NCBI RefSeq assembly: GCF_029203305.1
Contig: NC_089461.1
Coordinates: 1-64,000, forward strand
Length of the DNA stretch: 64,000 nucleotides
DNA from: Yamadazyma tenuis
Taxonomy: Eukaryota; Ascomycota; Pichiomycetes; Serinales; Debaryomycetaceae
Direction of reading: 5' to 3'
The first letter of the stretch is position 1; each line of letters starts with the position of its first letter. The translations under genes were made by a program, and so were the position numbers. Below, in pieces: positions 20,361 through 29,796 of the stretch. The notes under the pieces were generated by a model that worked only from the letters and a program-made list of their open reading frames with translations, ran no database searches and had not been told where the DNA came from.

Positions 20361-20804
20361 CGATAGAGACTAATATGGCCTTGAAGTTTGGTGTCTTGTC
20401 ATCCACGCCTAAAAAAGAAAATTTTGACTCGCTTCCGCCAGCCAGCTCAGCAGCCTTGGGCAACTTGAGATTCTTTAATGACATGTCCTTTACATTTTTC
20501 TATCGAGTGTTGATATTGGCCGACTATACTACCAGCATTGGCGTATGTTCAGGTGCAAGGAGATGATATAAAAGATCTGAAGAAGCTCTGGTCACTTGCT
20601 GAGGTTTTCAAACATTGCTAGCCATATCAGAGGGCCCCCAAAGATTGATTATCTCTCCGGTTATGATGTTTTATCGTCACCTAAAACAACCGCAGGGTTT
20701 TGATTATCAGCGAGTCTAGCTAAAAAAAACATGCTGACAAGTGTGAATAGAGTGCGTATAGTGCAGCACACAAAGATGCACAGCGTCAGTCATAGTAAGA
20801 GGTT

Positions 20805-21065
20805 AGATTAATAATATAATTATAGGCTGGTTTGTGCAAGAAGAGGACAATGTGATCTAATAAGCTTCAAAAATGGCGTAGTATAAGAGGTGCAATGCTG
20901 TTTTTTTAGTTGGCGAATTCAACTCGGCTGTCACTACTTTGTTATTCAGGTTGATATACCTATCCGCCTTCGAATACGATAAACTAGGAAAACTGAGGTG
21001 TATGAAATCTATCCTGCATCTGATTATGAACAATGCCCCTATCTTTGGCATTCCGTAAACTGCAT
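20805..21065 (+). repeat. Subtelomeric module E, copy 2
   Basis: Aligns with 15050-15340. It is followed at about 21085-21155 by a segment shared with 15880-15960 (atggttacgaaacaggtt, gtgcagtca). The rest of 20360-21580 shows no gene that I can support. Confidence 0.65.
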
Positions 21066-21870
21066 AGTGTGTGAACTGTACGCAGTAACATTTAAAGTAT
21101 ATGGTTACGAAACAGGTTCATCCACTACCTTCCTTCCTTGTTTGTTGTGTGCAGTCACACTGTAGCCTTGATCCTGACGCACACACTCCATCACCCACGG
21201 TAGAAGATTTCTTGTTAGAAAAAGGTTACTTGGAGAGGAGTAGCTACTTCTTTAGGTAAGATATTTGTATTCCTGGTACCTCAGCTGGTATGCACTACAA
21301 GTAAGTTCCGAAGAAAGATACGAACAAAAGATTTTGTACCCCGATTAGCTCCTTTAACTGAAATTGACTTACCCGTTTGCCATCCAAGCATCTCATTGGG
21401 GGAAACAAGATATCTAGTATGGTAAACGAATGGTCCCCTAAGTAGACTTTCTCACTTTTGGGGAGAGTCGTTATTAAACCGCATAATTAAACTTTTTTTC
21501 TCTTTTTACAAACTATTACAAGGTGGAAGTTTTCGGTTATGAAGATCCCTTTCAACCTGTCCATCTCCCCAATGAGGTAGTTGCACTGTAGAACTCATTT
21601 CCAACTCATAATCCCAACTATTCAACAAAGATTGCTCTTATTGAAGCAAATTAGATCCGTTAAAGACGAAACGAGCAGAGGAGCAGACGAGCTGAGAATT
21701 GAAAATTTGCAAGAAAACCTTCAAAGGATCGTTGACGATATGAGCAATGATGACTTGATCCAATACAACGACCAGGATGAAGCTTCAGATCCCGGTGGAA
21801 ACTTGGACGACAATAAGGGCAAAGGTAACGATGATGATCAGTTGGGCCCCGATCTCAATAAATTGACGCA

Positions 21871-22185
21871 GGAACCTTCACTTCAACTTACAATACCGCA
21901 TGGCCTGATGGTAAACCAACTGTAGTCGTTCAAACACCTGAACCAGTTGTCACCGAAAAATATGACATCACCATCATCTTACCATGCACCTGCGAAGAGC
22001 CTTCAACCATCACAACAACTGGTGCTAAAGGTAGTGGTGCTAAAGGTAGAGGTTCTGAACCGGTTTCAGCAGGTAATGGCTCTGACACTTCGACACAAGA
22101 AATATCTACTTACGAGGGTATGGGCTCAAAGAACACATAAACATTCTTAGCTGTGATATCTGCTCTTTTGTGGATTTCATGTTGA
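21871..22185 (+). pseudogene. Inverted, truncated adhesin 3' end (pseudogene)
   Basis: In one frame this reads the last part of the adhesins: GTFTSTY, WPDGKPTVVVQTPEPVVTEK, IILPCTC, EEPST, then AGNGSDTS, QEISTYEGMGSKN and a GPI-like tail. It is on the + strand, opposite to the three intact genes. Three lesions are visible. All sequence 5' of 21871 is lost. An in-frame deletion fuses the TTTG of the stalk to the GAKGSG segment. A TAA at 22138-22140 interrupts the GPI signal where the intact genes have a Tyr codon. A second stop follows at 22183. The conserved adhesin 3' flank follows to about 22290. Confidence 0.9.
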
Positions 22186-22289
22186 ATCTATCCAATTGAA
22201 CCTTGGTGTGATTTATACATGAGAAACGTGGTAGTTTATCAATGTTTGGTTATTATGATTCCTCTTTGTTTAGCTATTTCGCTTGCCAT

Positions 22290-23226
22290 GATCTGTTACT
22301 GTAGTAATGTATGCTTTCATGGTTTAATAACAGAACACATATAGCAACGGTAACGAGTATCCAGTCACAAACCGGTCCCCACGCATTCAAGATTTGAAGA
22401 AACGGGACACAAATCTGCATTGAATCAAGATCTAACCCGTCCACTAATCAGCCTTGCTGTTGTTGACTACAACTACTTATCGACGAACCAGGATTATCGG
22501 ACTCTCGTTAATACAAAGAGTTTCTCAGCGTTTTCGCGAAATCTCCAAGACAAAATGAAAATAATTGAGGGAACCTGCGAATTGAAGAGAGGATAGACAT
22601 GTCATAGTTACTCAGGTTCCTAGCGGTAGCAAGATTATCAGGGCGACTGGAAATTTGGGATAGTGGGAGTCCAATATTGACCATAATTCTTTACCAACCA
22701 CGCGTGGAAACTTCAACAAACAAAATAGTTCACACAACCAGCTTTGCAATTAGTGTGCCAACCGAAACCAACTTCTATCAGTTTTCCTTTTGTGATGGGC
22801 CACATAAATGACAATTAACACCACAATGAACAGTCCAAGGGTGTGCTCAGCTCCAGACCCCGATACTGAAACAATTCGATTCAGGTTTCGAGAGGTTCCA
22901 GACTCTTCACTTGCAACCATCACAGGGTGTTTCAGCACCTTGACAGAACTAATAATTATTCACGAGAGCTTAACAGCTTTTGAATTTCGGAAACCTTATC
23001 CTCACTGGGAGCTGATCATTATGCTTGTGCTTTCAGATCATAAATATAAGATAGATTCGTCCCTATTAATCGAGTTTCCGAATATAAAGCGTTATAGCCT
23101 GTTCGCTTGGTTCTTATGTATATTTTAGACGAAGTACGAAACGAAATAATCTAAGCATCTGCTGAAACCATTGATAATCAGCAAGATGACAAAAAATTTT
23201 ATAAATAAGTTTTATGAAAAGTAAAA
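22290..23226. other. Intergenic stretch, subtelomere to laccase; nothing recognised
   Basis: About 940 bp between the adhesin remnant's 3' flank and the 3' end of the multicopper oxidase gene. Two overlapping open frames exist (22750-22938 minus, with one hydrophobic stretch and a basic tail; 22808-23128 plus). Neither resembles a family I know and they lie on opposite strands of the same bases, so I do not call either. Confidence 0.4.
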
Positions 23227-25275
23227 CTAAGTAATGGTGATATTGAGTTCAGAAGGAATCCATTCATCCTGAGAGTTGTAGTCAGCGTGGTTTTGCTTCA
23301 ACAAGTTCTCTGGAACTTTGTCAAGGTGTTCCTTGTCTTCCACAATAACACCTCCCATACCCATTGCCAAGTGAGTTTGGATGTGACAATGAACCATAGC
23401 GATATTGTTACTAGCAATAAATCGGATAATAGCGTATCCGCCTGTAATAACAGCAACATTGTCCACATATGCAGGGTCCTCGAAATTAAATAAGTCGTCG
23501 CTTCCATCTTCAAGAGCCTCTTCAGTAGTATTGTAGGCGAAGGTACTAACGGTATCATTTTTAGCAATAACCCAGAAAGTGTGTCCGTGCAAGTGCATTG
23601 GGTGATCTGCAAGTGGAGTGTTTTGGAAAATGATATCAACAACATCACCCTCCTTGATTCCAGCATCTACAACTGAACCTCCGAAGGCTTGAGTAGCATT
23701 AATGGAATCATTACCTTGAAGCTTGAACAAAATTGGATAGTTCATTTCCATACCACCATCAAAAGCAACCCCATTGAAGATGGTGAAAGTAGTGGAACCA
23801 GGACGAGTCAATTCAGCTTGAATGGTAACATCAGCAGCACCGGTTGGTGGCTTGAGAGTGCTATCGAGAGGACTAGAACTGAATGGATCGAACTTGATGA
23901 AACTTGAGTCTAACAAGTCACCAGCCAAGTTGTTGTGTAGAACACCGTTGGTATCTTCAATAGCAACGCTCTCTTGCACGTACTGATACGTTTCGTTACT
24001 GTAAGAACCATATTGCAAGTAAGCAAGACCAGTGTAGAGTTGGGGCATATCATCACCTTGGACTCTGATAGCAAAAGGCTCATCAGTATTTTCGTGTTCA
24101 TCTTCCACGGTCTTAATAGCAACCGTAACTCTTAATCCAATTGGCAAATAGAGTTGTTGGACTACTTTAGGGTGAATATAAGAACCATCAATAGCAACAA
24201 CAGTCAAATTATGGTCATCGACACTCAATGTCTTGGAGAATTCACCCCCCATGTTAATAAGGTTGAAGAAGACATAGTCCTCATCGTTGGTATAGTATAC
24301 TTCTTGGTCAACCGTAGAGTTGAAACACTCAGTGTTAGTTCCTGGGAATTCTAACAAGGTGGTGTTGTATTCAATAGATGTGAAACCGTTAAGAGTTCCA
24401 AGGTCCATACAACCGAAGGAATCCATGTGCCAAGTATCAGCACCGGTAGCACCCATATATTTTTCGTATTTGGTAGCACCTTGGCTGGCAAAAGTACTGT
24501 TGGGGAAACAATAGTGGCGACCTTTACCGTTGATCAACAAAGATTGAACACAAGATGGGTCCATACCATAAGCGAACATCTTGACAGCAATTTCATCGTA
24601 GGTTTCCTTAAACCAGTCACTGAGTATAAGATAGTTTGGCTTCTTTTCTAATCTGTTCAAAAGAGACAACTCGTCAGTATCGTTAGTTATTTCACCATAA
24701 GGTCTTCCAACCTCATCAGAAGGGTTGATATAAATTGGTCCTATGATACCGTCGTTAGCATAAGCTCTGTAATGAGCATGGTACCAGTAGAATCCGTATT
24801 GATCCATCTTCCACACGTAGGTGTAAGTATCACCACTTAAAATAGGCCATTGAGTAACGCCTGGAACACCGTCAGAGAAAATAGTTCCGTTTTGGTGGAT
24901 ACCGTGAAAGTGGATGGTGATTGGAACCGTTAAGAAGTTGTTGACCTTGATCACAACCCAGTCACCTTGGTTTCCATCAATAAGAGGACCAGGAGATTCC
25001 CCATTAATCAAAAAACCTCTACGGTAGTGACCATCGGGCATCACCTCTGTTTCAGTCAAGTTCCATACTTGGTAGTTGACGGTGGCGCCACTTGGAATTA
25101 AGTCCAAGTTAGACTTCAATCTCTTCAGTCTTTTTTCAAGGGGCTCAGATAAGTCCGAGGAATCTTGCACCCCTCTAATTTCTAAAGCAGGAGCTGCATT
25201 ACTTTCAACTTTCTCAGAAAGCGCAAAACCACAAAGAGAAAGGGCCACTAAAGCAAAAGTAGAAATCTTCACCAT
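23227..25275 (-). CDS. Secreted laccase-like multicopper oxidase
   Basis: Predicted 682-residue extracellular copper oxidase that couples one-electron substrate oxidation to four-electron reduction of O2 to water. All four copper-binding blocks are present: HFHGIHQNG (122-130), WYHAHY (164-169), HPMHLHGH (558-565) and HCHIQTHLAMGM (629-640). The T1 cysteine is Cys630, and the axial position five residues after His635 is Met640. A signal peptide (about 1-20) is followed by a short pro-like region with a dibasic site (PLEKRLKRLK, about 45-54) that a Kex2-type protease could cut. There is no C-terminal membrane helix, which argues against a Fet3-type membrane ferroxidase. Many N-X-S/T sites. Substrate unknown. 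Confidence 0.9.
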   Translation of the reverse strand: MVKISTFALVALSLCGFALSEKVESNAAPALEIRGVQDSSDLSEPLEKRLKRLKSNLDLIPSGATVNYQVWNLTETEVMPDGHYRRGFLINGESPGPLIDGNQGDWVVIKVNNFLTVPITIHFHGIHQNGTIFSDGVPGVTQWPILSGDTYTYVWKMDQYGFYWYHAHYRAYANDGIIGPIYINPSDEVGRPYGEITNDTDELSLLNRLEKKPNYLILSDWFKETYDEIAVKMFAYGMDPSCVQSLLINGKGRHYCFPNSTFASQGATKYEKYMGATGADTWHMDSFGCMDLGTLNGFTSIEYNTTLLEFPGTNTECFNSTVDQEVYYTNDEDYVFFNLINMGGEFSKTLSVDDHNLTVVAIDGSYIHPKVVQQLYLPIGLRVTVAIKTVEDEHENTDEPFAIRVQGDDMPQLYTGLAYLQYGSYSNETYQYVQESVAIEDTNGVLHNNLAGDLLDSSFIKFDPFSSSPLDSTLKPPTGAADVTIQAELTRPGSTTFTIFNGVAFDGGMEMNYPILFKLQGNDSINATQAFGGSVVDAGIKEGDVVDIIFQNTPLADHPMHLHGHTFWVIAKNDTVSTFAYNTTEEALEDGSDDLFNFEDPAYVDNVAVITGGYAIIRFIASNNIAMVHCHIQTHLAMGMGGVIVEDKEHLDKVPENLLKQNHADYNSQDEWIPSELNITIT

Positions 25276-27066
25276 CTTGGTTCCTATGTAAAAAATGATG
25301 GAAAATGCCCCTTATATATGCTGAAATAAAAACCGGTAGGTCGGGATTGTGGTGGGCCTTGTTGAAAATGTACTGTACTGACTAAAACATTATAAACACA
25401 TTATAAACAAGCTATTGCATTGAAAAGGAGGTGAAATGTCGCATTACTAATGTTTTGGTCTCGGAACAATAGGGTTTTTGAATAAACATGCAGGAGTGAG
25501 GTTAAAGCATGCAGATAGATAGGAAGGTGAAAACAAGTAAATAATCATCAGATAGTCATCATTTGGCTCTCTGGAGAGCAAAAATAACACTCCCCACTAA
25601 TGTCGGCATTGTAACTCAATGATTACAAGTCGCTTTGGCGAGAGACAGTAGTCTGAAACTAATAAACAGATGAGTGCAAAGAATCAGTGAATCTCACATC
25701 TTGGCGGCTAAATGCAGAGGAATGCATAATAGAACAATTGATGCCATCTGAGACGTATATCCAGGATCCGGCATACACAAGAATACCGATTTTTGTGCTT
25801 TTATGTGTGGGCAAAACAGTGCTGAAGTGCCGGGAGCTGAAATCAGAGTTCTTTCAGCTAAGCTATGTGTAATAAAATTTACAAGAAAAACCCCAAGGAA
25901 AGCACTGATAGAGGGACCTGAATGGGTTTATCTCGGTTATTTTGCATTTTTATAAAAATAAATACTTTGACGCCGTTAATGCAGCGAGGCTCAAAATTTT
26001 CAGTCGGTCGGAAGTGCCACCACTTTAACCGATGACTAGTCGAACCAAGCACTGAATGTTTGACATCAACTAGCTAATTGAGCCAAGCGTATATGTTCAT
26101 GAGAACTAACATTGAGAGCACGGTCTTTTGGATGTGCAGATTTAAACTACCAATGCTTAAAACCATAGTGTTAAAACCGCTTCTAAACATATAGTGCCGT
26201 GGAATTTCAACATAAAAAGTTTTTTTTGCGAAAAAACTAGCCGCCTGTTCGATGTTATTGTAGGGCTTTATTGTGTAGTTCCATGCAAGAACATCTAATC
26301 ATCCAATCCAGTAGCATTCTATGTTTTGATTTCTGATTGTATCTCATTGAGATAATACAGTACTAGTTGATAATCACACCTAAGCTTTACACACTTCGTC
26401 TAGGTCACTCGTCTTATGGTCATGAGGTCTCCTACCATCGCTGGTACCTGTAACGTTGTGCAGTGCTTGAATCTTGCGGCTAGCAATTTTAACGAAGTGC
26501 TTCCTTCTTGCAGGGGCCTGAGCACTGCGTTCCTTCGGACAATTAAACTTAAGGAAGAGTATCCGTTTCAAGCCTTCGTAATTTAGTTGTCGGACTTTTC
26601 AACTTTATTCGATGGGGTATCCTGTTGGGGGTCTGTGTAAGCCAGAGGCATTGTTTGACACATTTCCTGTGATTTGAAGGGTGTAGAACAGCAGCGTACA
26701 ATAGTGGAGGACAATAGTAGATGACAGTAGTTGAGGACTAGATGAGAATTTAGTTAGACATATGGCTTCTTACTGGAACTCAAGTGCAACTCGGGTTCAA
26801 TACAAGATTACAGGGAAGAAGGGTCCTTTTTACGCATAATATTCTCGGAAGTTTGTCTTTCAAGCACTTTCACACAATCGTTGTTCTCTGGTGTTTCCCA
26901 ATCATATTGCTCTATTATACCTCCCGCTCATATTTGTGTTCGTTTCCCAATGATTACACTATTCCCTTTAGCTAGCAAAGTTAAAATTTCTCCCCAGTCG
27001 CGATCACAGCTTATCGTTAAAACAGTAACCTACACCAGTTTGGAATAGCTTCATACATCCACTCAC
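25276..27066. other. Long gene-free stretch between laccase and YMR1
   Basis: About 1.8 kb without a supportable gene, unusually long against the compact block to its right. It holds the promoters of the laccase (minus) and YMR1 (plus), A/T runs near 26220, and a minus-strand open frame at 26380-26571 of 63 basic residues that I do not recognise. It does not share the adhesin-unit repeats, so it appears to mark the boundary between subtelomere and core. Confidence 0.4.
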
Positions 27067-29214
27067 ATGGAAAAGTTACAGATAACTACTGTTGATAACG
27101 TTGTGTTATCACGACGTGGTTACTGTATATCTGGTACATTGACTTTATCCACTTATCATCTTGTATTCAGTTTCCGTCCGTCAGCCTCAAATGAACTATC
27201 ACCTTCAAAAGAAATATGGATATGTTATCCCATAATCGACAAGATGACCAAGTCTCGGGGATCCTCATTGCACTCTTCTAGGAACAATCAGTTTAGTGTT
27301 CTTCCCAACGGGGAATTGAAAGATAGTCAATTGGCTGAATCATACAAGAATACTGCAATTGATCACTACTCCGCTTCTAATATTCGGATTCAGTGTAAGG
27401 ATTTCACGTTCTATTCCTTTGATTTCGTCAACGAAATGACGTGCAAGGAAGTTTTTCTCAAGCTAAGTGCCTTGATAACTGTTCCCAAAGTTCAAAAAGA
27501 TATTAAATCATTCTATGCATTTTACTATAAGGCCAATTCCATGGAGTTGAACCTAACACCGAAAGGGTGGGATATCTATGATCCAGTATCTGAATATAGA
27601 CGATTGGATTTGTTTAAGGATGATGGGTCTGCACTGTTCTGGAGGATTACTAATGTGAATGAACAGTATAAGCTTTGCCCATCATATCCTAGTGTTATTG
27701 TCGTGCCATCGTCGATTTCTGATAATGTGGTAAAACATGCTTCGAAATTCCGATCAAAACAGAGAATCCCAGCAATCGTATATAAACACCGCCTCAGTCC
27801 CAATGGAAACGTTATCGTTAGGTGTTCTCAGCCATTGGTGGGGATCAACATCCAAAATAGATCCATCCAGGATGAAAAGTTGATTGGGGAGATATTCAAA
27901 TCACAGGAATCCGAACGGCTTGAGAAGTTGAACATAGATAGTGAGTTCATTGACCAGCCCCAAAGAAACTTAATTGTTGATTTACGTCCGATAACAAATG
28001 CTATGGCTCAACATGCCTTGGGAGCTGGAACAGAGAACATCGATTATTACCGAGGTGACCGCTTGCCTATTGATAAGGAAAATGGGTCATCAAACCAAGA
28101 AGCTACTACAAGAAATGTTGACAAAATTTTTGGGAATATCGATAACATTCATGTGATTAGAGATTCCTTGAATAAGTTAACAAATGCATTAAATGACTTG
28201 GACCAGTTTCCCGTGTCTGTTGGCGCAGATAGCGAGCAAGTCTCGTATCTGGCGTTGCAGCTGTCACTTTCCAAATCACAATGGTTGCATAGGATATCCA
28301 TCATTCTTCAATCGGTGGATAGAATTACCAAGTCCATTCATTTGAATAATACCAATGTAGTTATTCATTGTTCCGATGGTTGGGATAGAACTTCCCAAGT
28401 ATCAGCATTACTGCAATTATGCCTTGATCCTTATTACCGGACTCTTCATGGGTTTATGATTTTAATTGAGAAGGAGTGGGTCAGCTTTGGATTCAAATTC
28501 AACACTCGTGCCGATCATGGCGGGTGTATTGGGGCCGTAATGCCCAAACCAGTGCATGATTCTTCTGAGTTTAATGATGATAGTGAGCTTCCAAATGGAT
28601 CTGCAAGAAGTGTAGCCTCATTTCTACAAAAGGCTGCTAACAAAGCAGCAACCCGAATCAGAAATACTGCTGTTGCTGCTGCCGAAGCTGCTACCAACAG
28701 TAATTCGTCATCTACAGTTGATTTGAATATCAACAACAATAGTAGCACTTCAGAACCCACCCCGGAAGCTTCAGACTCCAATGGAGGAGGATCATTCTCA
28801 GGACACGCATACGGAGGAAGTAACGAGAAGTCGCCAGTATTTCACCAGTTTTTGGACTGTGTTTATCAGATCTACAAACAGCATCCACAACAGTTTGAGT
28901 TCAACAGCAGGTTTCTTAAACGGTTGTTCTATCACTATTACTCGTGCCAATATGGACTGTTTGTATGTGATTCTGAACGAGAATTAAAGATGAATCATAA
29001 ATTACACGAAAGCACCGTTTCCGTATGGGACTACTTCAATTCTCGATCTAAGGAGTTTATCAATCCCTCTTATGAACGGAAAGATGAAGTGGTGTTTTTC
29101 AATTATAGTGATGTTAAATGGTGGACCGAGTTGTATGGTAGATCAGACGAAGAGATGAACGGGTTATCCAACTCGCTCGACCGTAAATTTGCAAAAATCA
29201 ACTTGACCAAGTAG
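27067..29214 (+). CDS. YMR1: Myotubularin-type phosphoinositide 3-phosphatase
   Basis: 715-residue orthologue of Ymr1, which removes the 3-phosphate from PI3P (and PI(3,5)P2) on endosomal and vacuolar membranes. An N-terminal PH-GRAM-like domain (about 1-130) precedes the myotubularin phosphatase domain. The CX5R active site is C435-S-D-G-W-D-R441 (HCSDGWDRTSQ), and the family blocks GWDIYDPVSEYRR and FNSRFLKRLFYHYYSCQYG are present. A low-complexity Ala/Asn/Ser insertion (about 515-590) interrupts the domain after the active site. Length is close to that of the S. cerevisiae protein. First gene of the compact core block. Confidence 0.95.
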   Translation: MEKLQITTVDNVVLSRRGYCISGTLTLSTYHLVFSFRPSASNELSPSKEIWICYPIIDKMTKSRGSSLHSSRNNQFSVLPNGELKDSQLAESYKNTAIDHYSASNIRIQCKDFTFYSFDFVNEMTCKEVFLKLSALITVPKVQKDIKSFYAFYYKANSMELNLTPKGWDIYDPVSEYRRLDLFKDDGSALFWRITNVNEQYKLCPSYPSVIVVPSSISDNVVKHASKFRSKQRIPAIVYKHRLSPNGNVIVRCSQPLVGINIQNRSIQDEKLIGEIFKSQESERLEKLNIDSEFIDQPQRNLIVDLRPITNAMAQHALGAGTENIDYYRGDRLPIDKENGSSNQEATTRNVDKIFGNIDNIHVIRDSLNKLTNALNDLDQFPVSVGADSEQVSYLALQLSLSKSQWLHRISIILQSVDRITKSIHLNNTNVVIHCSDGWDRTSQVSALLQLCLDPYYRTLHGFMILIEKEWVSFGFKFNTRADHGGCIGAVMPKPVHDSSEFNDDSELPNGSARSVASFLQKAANKAATRIRNTAVAAAEAATNSNSSSTVDLNINNNSSTSEPTPEASDSNGGGSFSGHAYGGSNEKSPVFHQFLDCVYQIYKQHPQQFEFNSRFLKRLFYHYYSCQYGLFVCDSERELKMNHKLHESTVSVWDYFNSRSKEFINPSYERKDEVVFFNYSDVKWWTELYGRSDEEMNGLSNSLDRKFAKINLTK

Positions 29215-29796
29215 CATAAATAGATCAACAACATACAAGCTGCAACATCTAACACTATCTTTTGTGATAGTGATGTAAATACAAATAATGGTTTTGGGCA
29301 TATGTCGCTTTTGATTCGTTGCGAATCACGATCAATAAAGTTAAGCCTCTCGGAAGATTAAACGAAGTTGTGTTTCATGCTCATTATGCCTTCCAAACTT
29401 ACCAAGCGATTCAAATCGTGCTCCGGTAAGTGTCACTAACTATACCCGGCTCGGGCTAAATTATCCTTGCTCCAGCTGATGTTTTGAGCATTTTTCCAAG
29501 CTCCATAACAATACTTGTGTTTTCGAACCCCCCTAAATAGCTGTATGACTTCATCCCACTGATGGAGGTGTCGAACTACTTGTGCTTCCCTCATACCGTG
29601 GTCTTCAAGCCAAATCGGCACCTTATGGCTGTAGTTGGACGTGTTACCTCAGACCACCTCCAGTAAAATTACCCCAAACTTATCCTGCATATTGCATAAG
29701 TAGGGATTTTCAAATTTGGAGCAACCCACATAACAGAACGAGAAAGAAAAAATAATCCAAATCCCATCCACAAACACCCATAGTGATTTGTAGATT
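29215..29796. other. Intergenic region with two short perfect hairpins
   Basis: 582 bp between YMR1 and the next gene. It contains GATTCG-TTG-CGAATC (29313-29327) and CGATT-CA-AATCG (29407-29418). The first could be a 3' UTR structure of YMR1. A 61-codon minus-strand frame at 29436-29621 is unrecognised. I could not match the region to a known snRNA, snoRNA, RNase P or SRP RNA. Confidence 0.35.

Noticed and set aside
20342..20566. 74-codon frame beginning MPTCPHTIETNMALKFGVLS
   Set aside because: Composition looks somewhat protein-like, and it could be a relic of another gene, but I recognise nothing and it has no conserved partner copy.
22808..23128. 106-codon plus-strand frame between the adhesin remnant and the laccase
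   Set aside because: No recognisable domain; overlaps an open frame on the other strand; lies in decayed subtelomeric DNA.
26380..26571. 63-codon basic minus-strand frame, possible ribosomal-protein-like or spliced exon
   Set aside because: No family match that I can name and no splice sites that extend it sensibly.
29436..29621. Possible structured RNA or 61-codon gene next to YMR1
   Set aside because: It does not match the remembered cores of U1, U2, U5, U6, RNase P, MRP or SRP RNA. The GGTTCGA-like string near 29525 lacks a tRNA cloverleaf.
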